A DNA stretch of 64,000 nt, taken from NCBI RefSeq assembly GCF_000341285.1, contig NW_005178473.1, positions 62,001 through 126,000 on the forward strand. Direction: 5' to 3'. A program made the position numbers and the translations under genes. The DNA comes from Galdieria sulphuraria. Its lineage: Eukaryota > Rhodophyta > Bangiophyceae > Galdieriales > Galdieriaceae. Positions 52,967 through 64,000 of the stretch are shown piece after piece. Numbering within the stretch: the first letter of the stretch is position 1; each line of letters starts with the position of its first letter. A model generated the notes under the pieces. That model saw only the letters and a list, made by a program, of their open reading frames with translations, ran no database searches and had not been told where the DNA came from.

Positions 52967-54543
52967 TCATTCTTCTTTAGAGAAAATCTTGTAAGGATTC
53001 AATATACCATGAGGATCTAAAAGTTGTTTCATTTGCTTCATCAAATCGATGACTTGCTTGTCTTTCGACATGGACAAATATTTCGACTTGACTCTACCTA
53101 CACCATGTTCGGCACTTATGCTACCACCATGCGCACGAGTCCACTCATAAACATAAGGTTCGATCAGATTGGATAGGGATTCGTTGGAATCTGAACTAGA
53201 TATATTTAGGTGCAAGTTGCAGTCACCAATGTGACCCCAACTAACAACCTGGCATGTATAGTCTGCCAATCTTGACCTCATTTCAGAAACCAAATCGTAA
53301 AAATGTTCCAAAGGAATGGACAAGTCGTATTTGAAAATGTACTTTCCTGAACGGTTCACCGCCTCTGGCATGCTTTCTCTCAAAGTCCAAAGCTGGTTCA
53401 TCTGAGATTGATCTTGAGCTAGAACAGCATCACTTATCCAATCGGCGGAGTAACAAGATTCCAAAAACTTTTCTAATTTTTCCATATCGTGGTTTTCATT
53501 GCTGCCCGATGTCTCTATGAGCACGTAAAATGGAAAAGTACTGGAAAAGGGATCTCTCACGTGAGATAATAGTTTTGTTGCTAATTGCACGGCGTTTCGA
53601 TCCATAAACTCGAAAGCTGAGAGAATTTCGCCCACTTCATCTTTACATCTCACCAACAATTCGGTTACTTTGTCAAAGCTCTCCACACCTAATAATGCTG
53701 TATGCACTGAACGACACTTTTTAGGACAGCATATGGAGGCTGCAGTGATAACACCGAGCGTTCCTTCAGAACCAATAAATAAATGTGGCAAATGATATCC
53801 CGTGTTATCTTTTCTTAAACTTGATAACATATTTAATACTTTTCCGTTGGACAAGACAACTTCTAAGCCCAAAGTGGAACCGTGCAATGAACCATATCGA
53901 AGAAAGCGAGTACCTCCTGCGTTGGTTGCCAAATTGCCACCGATTTGACAACTTCCTTTGGCACCTAAATCCAAAGGAAAAGTGTAACCTTGTTCATTTA
54001 CAAAGTTACTAAGGGTTTCCAAAACCACACCAGCTTCACAAGTTACTATTCCGCTTTTGCTATCAAAGTCTCTTATTCGATTCATGTTTCCAAGATTGAG
54101 AACGATTTCATCAAAAACTGGAACACTACCTCCTACAAGACCCGTATTACCTCCTTGTGGAACGATGGGAAGTTTCTTTTCGTAACAAAACTGAAGAATC
54201 TATTGCCACAAAAGACAAAGTGAGAGAAGAAGAAGATGATGAGAAGGGCAAGAATGTTTACCTGTGAAACTTGATCGGTACAACTCGGTTTCAACGCCAA
54301 AGAAGTATTTCCTTTATACTTTCCAATCCAGTCAGTATTGAACGGTTCCAAAGCTTCCTTCTCTTCCACTACTCCACGAGGTGTGACAATTCCTTTCAAA
54401 TAGGAAATATCTTCAGAAGAGAGTTTTGAAAATGCAGCACTACTTGAAGGATGAGTATACGCCGTTTGTGAAATGGTTCTCAGTTGGTTAAGATATCCCA
54501 ATTGACGGGTCTTGAAAAAAACGGTTGTCCAACCAAACACCAT
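52967..54543 (-). CDS. D2HGDH: D-2-hydroxyglutarate dehydrogenase (FAD-linked), mitochondrial
   Basis: FAD-dependent oxidation of D-2-hydroxyglutarate to 2-oxoglutarate, feeding electrons to the electron-transfer flavoprotein. Two exons (54543..54262 and 54199..52967, intron 62 nt) give 504 residues. The FAD-binding PCMH part has PIVPQGGNTGLVGGSVP, GAKGSCQIGGNLATNAGG and YGSLHGSTLGLE, and the C-terminal cap has WGHIGDCNLHLNI and ISAEHGVGRVKSKYL, with LLDPHGILNPYK at the end. These details fit D2HGDH better than D-lactate dehydrogenase, though the two are close. Start 54543 gives MVFGWTTVFFKTRQLGYLNQ, a good mitochondrial presequence; the frame is open further to 54684 but would then overlap the divergent cyclophilin gene. 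Confidence 0.88.
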
Positions 54544-54672
54544 TTCTTCTTTCCACTCCGTATGCCAAAAGAAATAACCAACCAATCCTTCCTCTTTTAT
54601 CCTTCGGGGATTCTTATTGGCGTTACTGACTGGATTGGTTGTTATTGGTTCTTTAGACATAACGAAGCTTCG

Positions 54673-55829
54673 ATGACTATCCAATCCAACCCACGAGTCT
54701 ATTTAGATGTTGCTGTGGAACAAGATAAACCGAAAACGATGGTATTCCAACTTTTTGCTGATCTCGTTCCGAAAACTGTAGAAAACTTTCGTGCACTTTG
54801 TACCGGGGAAAAGGGCTATGACGCAAATGGTGTTCGGTTATGTTATAAAAATACGAAAATACTGAAAATTATTCCGGGATTTGCTATACATTGTGGTGAC
54901 ATTGAGAACAACGATGGCACTGGGGGCGTGTCTATTTATGGAGCCCAGTTTGAAGATGAGAAGTTTGCTTTGAAACACGTGAGGGCTGGACTATTATCTA
55001 TGGTTAGCAGTGGACCGAATAGTAAGAGAGCAATAAAGAAAGGATTGAAAGATAAGCTGATATTATATAGGCAACCAGTCACAATTCTACATTTTGTTGA
55101 ATCCAGCACCTCAGTTGGATGGGAAACAAGTAGTATTTGGTTGTATAGAGGAAGGTCTACAAGTCCTGCGTTGGTTGGAGAAACTTGAGATTGCAGATCA
55201 AGATAGGTAGGATTATGGTCTTTGTTTATGAGTTGCACATTCATTCTTCTAGACCTTTGAGACCAGTCACTATTGTAAGCTGCGGTGAACTTGGTAAATC
55301 TAAGCGAAGTGAACCGCTTCCCAATAGTAAACAAAGTATGGAACAACAAAAGACTACACAAGGAGAAAAAGGGGAAAGCAGGGAAAGACGAAGAAGAAGA
55401 AAGCGTTCAAGCAGTTCACCATCCGATTCAGCCAGTGACAATGGAAAGTTAGATTCCTATTCAGAAGAGAGTGAAAGACATCGCAAGCGTACAAGTAGAC
55501 GAGGAGCCAGTCGAGATAAGAATAGAAAAAGTCGTCACGAACGAGGAAACTCCAGTCCTTCCGTGTCTCCTCCAGGCAGTCATCGAAATGGTTCCAGGCG
55601 TTCTTCTCCTCCTTATGCAAGACATAAAGAGACTCGGCCTTCACCTAAAAACCTAATGTACAAAGAAGAGGAAGAGGCAGCTTTCGTTATGTCTCCGAAG
55701 CTGAAATGGAATCAGGAATGGATGCTTTGCCACGCTTTGCAGCAAGTAATAATATCAGCAATATCCATTGATTCCTATTCGATACCACTTAGAATCCACT
55801 GGGTGACTTGTTTCACAAAATGCAATTGA
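54673..55829 (+). CDS. RS-domain cyclophilin (PPIG/NKTR/CYP95-like)
   Basis: Three exons (54673..55021, 55071..55206, 55253..55829; introns 49 and 46 nt) give about 353 residues. The cyclophilin domain has VYLDVAVEQDKPKTMVFQLFADLVPKTVENFRALCTGEKGY, IIPGFAIHCGDIENNDGTGG (usually FHR..F..QGGD; here PGFAIHCGD, so the Gln is changed to His-Cys), LLSMVSSGPNSNQSQFYI and QLDGKQVVFG. The C-terminal 130 residues are rich in Arg, Ser, Lys and Glu (RERRRRRKRSSSSPSDSA, RHRKRTSRRGASR), typical of nuclear-speckle cyclophilins acting in splicing. The end, LQQVIISAIS and following, runs into the converging Pol epsilon coding region. A donor GTAATA near 55747 could instead end the exon. Confidence 0.82.
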
Positions 55830-58800
55830 TACCAATTAGCCACATGATGAATAAGTTTGGTTTCTTGGATGATTGCAGTTGCTGGGATAGTTGTTTCATA
55901 AACCTGAGCAATATCACGTATGTATCGTAGTCTGCCGCGTTTCAAATAATGGGTACCGGCAATCTTCCAATCTTGTATTTGGTAAAGTAACAGCAAGTTT
56001 TCAACTCGTTTGACTAGTTTGCGTTCTATTTCAAATAAAGGAATTAGGGAACCACAATGAATACATTGTATTTGATTTATGTTTCTGCTTTTCGTCAGTT
56101 TGGGATCTCGAGCCAAATCTAGCGGAACAGCAGATCCACAAGCACTACAAAAGATATCCGTCAGCTTTAAAATCTGAGAAAGGTTCCAATTGTTTGCTTC
56201 TTCCGAAAATTCGCTTATTCCAAGTAGCAAACAGAGGTCTCGTTTCATGGCATAACTGTCTTCTGAAAGAAACGGGCACATTGAGAGAACATGAGTTAGA
56301 CTAGAAACGAACCTGGGATTTTTCAACAAGAATTGCCAATGAACACTAAAAATACTTACAATACAATAGGTTGATAAGAGCCAATCAGCCTACCCGGATG
56401 AGGTGGTACTCCATTCATGTGATAAGAATCCGCGGAGTCATTTACTAAATTGTACAACTCTTGTCTCAAATTAGAAACAAAAGAAGCAAGCGGAATATTG
56501 TTGTTGTTCTTCTTTTCTTCGGTGGAATCCACACAAACAAGTGAGCCACTGTGCAAATTTTCCAATAACTGTTCCAAAATTCTATTCCATCTCAAAGTCA
56601 AGTCCGTAGTAAAATGATCAGCCAAATCCCATTGCATTCGAGAAGCTGGCCTTTCGGACTCTATATAACCTTTTAACGCTTCACCTCGCAAAATATGTAT
56701 CTCATCAACCACTGGGATACTACCATAGTTGAAGGAATCAACTAAAATGAGACATCGATGAACGAAAAGAATGGGAGCAAAACGTAAATAGTGAAAGAGC
56801 TGGTTTTCACGAATTGTGTTGGCTAAGAAACCGCAATATCGCATGGCATCCATTGCATGACTCCGTTTGGTTGCTATAATCATTCTATGATACGTCGCTA
56901 GTGGAACGATGGCACCCAGTTGCTTCAAAGAATTGACCAAAATAACAAGTACCTAGACATAGTTTGTGAGTCTCATTGGAAACGTTCTTAAAATGTAATA
57001 CCTTGTGCATTTGATGTTGAACAAAACTAACAAGCAACGGTTCATACATTAAGCTTGTTTCCTTAAGAATCCAGCGAAGAAGGTGATTCTGAAGTGTTTC
57101 TGTTATAAAGCTCTTGTTCACATTGGAAAACAGTCTCAACAACGTTTGACGTAACACAGAGAAGGCAGGAAGAATTTTTTCGTAGCCAACGGCTTCTTCA
57201 TTTGAAGAAGAATCCAGCTCCTTATCAAAATTTTGAAAAAGATCTGTAACAAAAGGAATCTCGGAACCTTCCATTTCTGATAATATATCCTGTGAAAGAA
57301 TAGTACAAAGAGCAACATTCTGTAGCTCGAATTCAACACAAATATTTTCATAAAGTCCAGGAAGCAGATACTCCTTTTCTTCAACACTTGGTTCTCGAAG
57401 CTCAAGTAGGTCATGGAGCTGGTACTATATCAATTTTTAAACAAAACATCAATGAACAGAATGTCCTACTTACTTCGGACTCATGACCACCCAAGTCCGG
57501 AACAGCTCTATCGGACATCCACAAAATAAAGTTGTTCTTTCTCAAATCCTGGGCCCAATTCATATCAAGACACTGTGAATAAGGATCTTTCATGGAGATG
57601 TTTCCGACAGGAATCTGAGAAATCCTAGCAAACGAGAGTAGATGTCTAGCTTGTAAGATGATATGTTCGTTTCTCCGTAAGAATTGCTTCACTACTAGCA
57701 CCTAAATGGATGTATCATTTCTTTGTTACTGACGTCAAATGCAACCCACGCTTACCTCCCAGCCGATCACTGGAAACTGGCTGTCTTCCCACATATAATC
57801 TACACAACTCACTGGAGTGACATTAGTACAACGAAAGTACTTGGATAATGCCCAAGGCGGAAGACTTGATTGAACGAATAAAATGCATAAAAGACTTGAA
57901 GAGGATTTCAAACTTTCACTTGCTTGCATAGACAACGTTTTGAGAGCTTCTTGATAGCCTTTAAATACGGACGACTCAACTTGCCAACTACTAGTCTCAA
58001 CCTCTTGTAGAAATGCCGCAGAACAACTTTCTTCTAAGAGTCGATGCAGTTCGATATGAGGGCATTGCTGTCCTATCGAAATGAAGCAGAGCCAAATTTT
58101 GTTCAAATAGGGAACGGTCAAAGCAATCAGACCCCTTTCTTTGGTAATCGACAAACATACGTACAAAAATGCCTAACGATACCTTTCAATAAAACTATGG
58201 AATGAGAAGCCAGTAATACCTTTTCTTCGGGGTTGGATAAGTGGCCAAGGTATTCTTGTTTGCTAGATATCGGCTCTATCTGTTGAATGTCTACCTTATC
58301 TCCCAGAATCATGTGCCCAAAAGTTGCAGAGTCTTTAACCTTGCAAACGTTTCCAAGTCGTTGACAAATATTTGTAAGAAGTGGGACTTGAGTTTCATAT
58401 ATTCCTTCCACTTCTGACAGAGGAACCAAGTCGTTCAGTTCATTTTGCTGACGTAGAAAAGCGCTTTCTTCTACTTCCACTTGATACAAATAACAGGGTT
58501 TTCGATATCTTGGAAGACGCACATTGAATATTTGTGGTCCAATAGCTCTACTTGATGGTTGTCTGCAGTTCACATACAAAGTTCTTTTAGAAGATATAAA
58601 ACAAGAAAACGGCTATGTCATTGTTTAAGAATTGAATACGAAAAGTTGGTGAACTAACATACCTTTTCGAGAGGCTTGTCTGTTCGAGTATCTTGAGGAA
58701 ATCGAGGAAGTATCCAAATTTGAAATTCTCCAGGTGTTTCTGTAGCTTGAATAGATAAAATGTGCAGTTCGGTCTGTAGTTGGAACTCTTCAGATGCGAC

Positions 58801-61800
58801 TGTTGGATCAGGTGCTATGAATCTTCGAATATCTTTGCGCTGTCGTTGGCGAGATGGAGGTAGGACATCTTTGTCGTACCTGCTTTCGAAGTTTTCATGT
58901 TGTCTTTTTTGTACTCGCTTCACTACCTTGTTTCTTCTTTCCAGCCTCCAAATGTTCCGCATGTACACAAGCCAACTATAAAAGCTTTTCTGAATATTTG
59001 GTTTATCTTCTGCCCTCAAATTATCATTCTGAGCCATTTCTTCCGAAGCCGATACATTCTCTATCTGTTTCGTTCTCTGGGAAAGTGATAGCATTCTTAC
59101 GACAGAAATATCCTCTAAATCTGGCATGGATTCTTTTTGAAAGCCAGAGTTTTCATTCGACTTTGCGAAGAAGTCGGCGACCATTGACTGTTTTGCTCGA
59201 CATGAAATATCTCTTAGTTTTGCTGAAAGCCATTCTGGATGAGCAACCCTTAATTATAATAATTCGGTTACAAGGTGTCTTTAATTACAGTTCATTCCAT
59301 ACCTTGGTACAGGATTTTCGACGGACTGAAAAGCTGCTGGAATCGTAATAATCTTTTGAATAGTTGATGCTAACCTTTCTTTGTAATACTGCCAATCCAA
59401 AAATTCTCGAAGTTGTATAGCTTCGCTATCTGTTTCCTTTAGCCATTTTTTCAGAAAAGATTCTCGGATAGACTGTTCTGCGGAGAAGATTTGAATGGGA
59501 ATAGCACGTTCGGTAACCTAAGCAAGTAAATTCAGAAGACGGGTGAAACACAAGGTTCACATTATACCTGTGCATTTTCTGGCTTTCTAGCTATCACATA
59601 TTTACAAGCAAGGCCCTTATCTCGAACCTATTGAAAATCCTTAGGTTTTAATGTTTGTCACGTGGACATTCTTTCACAGACCATTTGAGGACCCAAAAAC
59701 TCAGCTAGTCTCTTTGCAGTAGTGATAGCAAGGCTCTTCTGTTTCAATTTTAGATATTCTCCCAAGGACTTGCTCATAGTATTTTGTTCTGCCAATAGTT
59801 CAATGATCTCTTGTTCGCTACAAGAAGCTCCTTGCGTTTCAAGCACTTCGAGCCAATTGTTTGCGGCTTCTCCTACTTTCTGATAGCATTCCTACTGTTC
59901 TTGAGAAAATGATGATGGAAGAATACAATATAGATTACCTCTAAAGTCTCCCCTAAGAGAAAACGTTGAAACAAGTCTGACTGAAAAATTTTAATGAGCT
60001 TCAGCTCTCCTCGTCTTTTCATTTCAAATCCTTTCAATTCGGCCATACTTCCATCCATATGAAACACAGCATATCTTTTCTTGATGCTCTTGCCTTCCTC
60101 TTTTGAAGCTGGTAAGATCATGGCTCGATAGGGACCATCAAACTTTCCACAAACTTCAGAGCGAAACAGATACTGGCCATATTGTCAAACTTACTTCAAA
60201 TTCAATACTGCACACTGTCTCCCTTTCAAATTCTTTTCTTTCCGTGTTAACCAAAGATTGATACTGGGGATTGCTAAATTGCTGGAATATTCCGTAGTTC
60301 AATATTTCACATATGAAACTACTCTCATATGTCACTTGGTCATCTAAGACAATGGTAAAGTTGGAGTTGAAGCAAAATAATTTCAACAAAGAACTCACGA
60401 GTTTGAAAAACTATCTTTTCAGGGAAACTCTTTGGAAGTGCACACCAAATACCATCAGTATCTAACTCCAAAGCTATTCCAACACCATCTACAACACTGC
60501 GAGCATAGCGAATGATGTTTGCGCCTATTTGAGTTACAACTCCAGCCATTTCCATGGAGTACCTATTTTCATCTAGAAATACGATCTTTGGTACAGTCAA
60601 TGATTCTTACCATCTCGCAGCTTTTCTCATTACATAACCATAGAACGAGTTGAGGATACATTTATGAGCTAATTGTAAACTTTCGTATAGAACACACATT
60701 TTTTTCGCTTCTTCAATACTTTTCCAATCCTTGTTCCCTTGAGCATCTTGCAGCTTTCTTTTCCATTGTTTCAATAATTTTTTGTATTCATAGCGCCGAT
60801 CTCGAAATGCTCTTACGGTATTAACGTAAAAGGGATGTTCTCTCTGACAGACTGTAGCTTCTCGTTCCTAAAAATAGATTCAAAAATTGCAAACACAAAT
60901 AGATTCCCAAGTTGCGCACTTCAGTATAGCTGTCCAAAGTCTTTTTATAGATCTTTTGACAATATTGCTTTAGTCGCCTGCGGAATTCCTCAGAACTTCT
61001 GACATTTTCTACTTGATTGCCATTTGGATTGGATAAAATGTCTCTTCTTATCTGGTTAGTTTCGCCGTGAGTTGCTGGAAAATATTCTCCTTTCCAAGTC
61101 CACCTAGCCCATTTTTGAAACACAATACAACAAGTCAAAACTCAACATTACTTTAAATTTCTTTTACATTGTGAATCTTCCAACTCGTTGAAAGCACAAG
61201 ATGCACACTGATGCTTGGAAACGATTGCATGAGGTTGCAGTCGATTGGTCAGAATAACGTTTGGATACATAGCACCTACATCTAAATGATAGATAACCGG
61301 AAAGTCATTGAAAGCATGTGTATGTTTTAAAGCCTTCAGAGACTCGGTTAGAGACGACTATTTAAAAGGTCATTACGAACACTAGTTGCAGTCAAGAAAT
61401 GAGTCTTACTGATAGTTGAACATAATTGGTCACCTTGGATGGATCAACTTTCAATCTATTCATTGCGTGCTGCAATATTTCATCCAGTCTGCGAGTGAGA
61501 TCACCCAATACTTCCTCGGAAAGCGAGAACCGAACTAAGAGAATTAATTTTGAGCCCTATTTCGAGGCTGAAAGACGAACCTGATAAGTCGCTTCGAAAT
61601 ACGCCTGCTTGTAGTGCCTCCACGTGCCCTCCGATGTAGGTTTCATTTTCTAAAAGATGACCATCATAATACTTTTCCAATGTAGTTTGATGTTTATTAG
61701 GACATAAAATATCCTGTTGGTAAGCTTCTTTCATTAGTAAATTCTCGCACAAGGTTCCAGAACCTCTGCGCAGGACGTCTTCTGGTGGAAGTGGAACAAT

Positions 61801-63490
61801 GTTACAAAGAGAAAATATAAACGGGTGGACGTATCTCATGTACAAGTAATACGTACAAACTGCGTCAGAAACTGAATAGGATGCTAACAGTTGAGGATTA
61901 CTTCTTGCTGCAGGCATCATTTCTTCTGGATCAAGTTCAAGAGGATCGTAACTAATATGAATATTTTTTCAGAGAAAATTGCGGTTCCGAACTCGTACAC
62001 ATACCCAAGTAGTGATCGAGTAACTGCTTTAAGACCACGGGAACCCTGTGGTAGATATGAATCTCGATTCACCCAGTGCATACAGTCCAAATGAATCGTT
62101 GCGCGACCGCGAGTTTCCCTTTGATTGCATGATATTCCTATTTCCTTTTCTATGTCGATATCATAATATCTGGCTCTTTCAAAAACAAATGGCCAGTCAA
62201 ACATATCTCCGTTATATGTCACAAAAATTTGTGGAGTATGTAACTGTATCTCATCTAGGAATCGTAGTAATAACGACCTTTCATCATTTTCATTGAAAAC
62301 TGTAAAGTCTCCTGGAAACTACCAAATCTCAACCCAATTACAACAATATATATAATACATACCTCATCTTTAGGACTATAAGTGAAATCGTCAATATTTG
62401 CAGCAACAATTTCTCTATTCACACCTAGATATCCTTTTCCATCTATCATCCAAGATATCATCATAACTTGATCACCAGTTTTTGCATCAGGAAATTTGAG
62501 AGGAGCTTTTGTTGTCTCAATATCAAATGCCAAAACAACGGGCTGTGGCCTTTCTACTATTTCTGATAGAGGATGCAAAACTGCATTGGATTTGGAGTCG
62601 ACTCGGACATTGTACCAAAGACCAACATGTATATTTTGACTAATCATAGTTCTTGAAATGGGAGATATATCATATTCAAATATTTCGAGAATAGAATGAA
62701 ATCCGTCGCTTCTCCTAAAAATTGTTAAAGTTACGTACATTATGGTAAGTCAGGATCTGTTCGTACGTTAATTTTTCTTCATTCTCTTTCGTTTCTTCCA
62801 ATAACAAATTCCTACTTGTGCTGAACTCTTCCAATCTACGAAGAACGAAGCTTGATACTTCATTGAGCTCTGACATAGTTCGAAATTCGATAGCCAATAA
62901 AGATCTCTTTGTCATGCTTGCAACGTGATTTGGAACTGACTGATCGTGAAGAGCTACTTGCTTTATAGCATAGAGTTTATCACGAAAATACTTTTTCAAG
63001 GCGAACTCTACTTCTTCCTCAGAGCCTTCTTTCACTTTGAGGTAAAAATATGGTCTACATATCATGGTGGCACGAAAATGATTCCCATCAGCACCGATAA
63101 AGAAGAGGTCTACAGCCTTTAAGGGTTTTAGGAGTTTATCGGGACAGCATAGGAAACCTTTACCTGTGTAACCCTCTTATTTGTTGGGTCCTCAACAGTG
63201 GTAGCTACTGCGTTAAACAGCCATCCAACTTTGGACCCTGTTAGAGATAACAAGGGCTCAAATCCACTATCTCTGTCGAGCTTATCTAAAGAGATTTGTC
63301 AATACTTTTTTCAGAATAGATAACTCGACGAAACTTGCCTTGCTTTCTTCGCCTTTCTTTTACTTGTTGTTGATACAAAGACGAATCTTCTTCTTCAGAT
63401 GCAGCAGTTTCGAGTATATTTCGTTTCCTTTGAGACTGTGAAAGCCGTGAACATCTTCATAACGGAGCTTGACTCGTTCCTTACCTGCAT
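55775..63490 (-). CDS. POLE: DNA polymerase epsilon catalytic subunit
   Basis: Leading-strand replicase, over 2,000 residues in about twenty exons with introns near 50 nt. Exon 1 is only 6 nt (63490..63485, ATG CAG); exon 2 is 63435..63339, and intron 2 (63286..63338) has a GC donor (AAG|GCAAGT). Exon 3 is 63285..63164 and exon 4 starts at 63116. In order: [35 protein letters not shown], exonuclease motif [72 protein letters not shown], the cysteines HQCASCAF and [79 protein letters not shown], and [16 protein letters not shown]. The inactive C-terminal polymerase half follows, ending with a zinc motif CSACG...CIHCG. The second C-terminal cysteine motif of the family is not seen. Many inner splice sites were not worked out individually. 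Confidence 0.95.
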
Positions 63491-64000
63491 TCAAATTTAG
63501 CGCCAAACAAATGTGGGAAAGAGTAGACCAATTTACTTGAATGAAACAAAGCCAGTCTGTTAAATACTATTGCATTACAAACGACATAAGATAAAATGGA
63601 CGTAAAACAATATAAAGCTTTGGAAGAAGAAAGTTGAGAACGTTTTCCATTTGCCAATTATCCAAACAAGTGTTTTGCAGATCTCCATATATAGAGAATG
63701 TGTTGAATGTGAAGAACAAATTAAACACAGGTGTTGATGTTTGCAAGAGATTCCCTTTAAAAATAGTACTGAGAAACAAGGCTCTCTTTTGCTTTCAGTT
63801 TAAAATAGTAAGAGTTCTGTCGCACTATGGTAAAACAAAATTTCTTTCTAAACGAAAGCATCGTCAAACATACTCTTCGTTGGAATCTTTTGTAATAATA
63901 CTAGGTGACAAATGCAGGTTATTTCGACTTCTACATCCTCCTATAGAATTCAGATGTTTTATGGACTCATCTTTAAGATTTGAGAAACAAAGTTGTAAAA
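63491..64000. other. Upstream region of POLE, no gene seen
   Basis: About 510 bp at the window edge. It holds the POLE promoter. A 70-codon minus-strand frame at 63567..63779 is A+T-rich and without motifs, so it is not annotated. A neighbouring gene may begin beyond the edge. Confidence 0.5.

Noticed and set aside
55876-55928. 53-nt intron GTACCC...GCTCAG in the last POLE region, which might have explained the missing cysteines
   Set aside because: It shifts the frame and leads directly to a stop; the unspliced frame is open and matches the family on both sides.
63567-63779. 70-codon minus-strand frame near the right edge
   Set aside because: Phe/Leu-rich as expected of A+T-rich noise; no motif and no splice partner.
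1-64000. Transposons, LTR elements, viral fossils, CRISPR arrays
   Set aside because: No reverse transcriptase, integrase, transposase, capsid or terminal-repeat pattern was seen; the only long repeat is the 62-bp pair at the assembly gap.

Overview
The window looks like a stretch of nuclear genome from a unicellular red alga of the Cyanidiophyceae, most probably Galdieria (G. sulphuraria or a close relative). I infer this from four things: A+T-rich DNA packed with eukaryotic genes (32 genes in about 63 kb of known bases); very many tiny spliceosomal introns, nearly all 46-62 nt with GT-AG ends; a plastid-type leucine-biosynthesis enzyme next to animal/fungal-like housekeeping genes; and a TOR kinase with a full rapamycin-binding domain. 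The species is inference; no marker gene (rRNA, plastid gene) is present. No tRNA, rRNA, transposon, LTR element or CRISPR array was recognised.

Layout. 1-9.4 kb: the 3' part of mitochondrial ATP synthase alpha, the tRNA/RNA pseudouridine synthase PUS7, nuclear transport factor NTF2, a sugar/H+ symporter, the mRNA-export helicase UAP56 with an unusually long first intron, and a small single-pass protein resembling a complex I accessory subunit. 9.6-16.1 kb: an A20/AN1 stress-associated protein, proteasome subunit RPN8, a bZIP factor and a membrane-anchored gamma-glutamyltranspeptidase. 16.4-17.2 kb is an assembly gap flanked by an identical 62-bp sequence on both sides. 17.6-25 kb: profilin, a GID8-like CTLH protein, a bacterial-type GH31 glycosidase with an apparent frameshift, and an S9A oligopeptidase. 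25.4-32.2 kb: a NUMOD3 protein with a duplicated unnamed domain, eIF4A, a multipass membrane protein and an ITFG1/TIP-like FG-GAP protein.

32.3-38.5 kb: VPS33 and VMA21 head to head (both endolysosome/vacuole acidification and fusion), plastid isopropylmalate dehydratase large subunit, an unrecognised probably plastid-targeted protein, and a PPIL1-type cyclophilin. 38.5-47.9 kb: an Elongin A-like protein one base downstream of TOR, and the TOR kinase itself (four exons, about 2,870 residues). 48.3-55.8 kb: a pfkB sugar kinase, a small basic protein, a WD40-like protein, a FOP/TON1-like LisH protein, D-2-hydroxyglutarate dehydrogenase and an RS-rich cyclophilin. 55.8-63.5 kb: the catalytic subunit of DNA polymerase epsilon, in about twenty exons.

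No operon-like pathway cluster is visible; neighbouring genes mostly serve different housekeeping roles. What stands out is the spacing: convergent genes stop 6-8 nt apart or overlap, two same-strand pairs have stop-to-start distances of 1 and 4 nt, and one divergent pair has only 38 bp between start codons. The most notable items are the TOR/Elongin A junction, the NUMOD3 protein with its repeated domain, the broken GH31 frame, the missing second C-terminal cysteine motif in Pol epsilon, the long introns in the two DEAD-box genes, and the probably artefactual gap.
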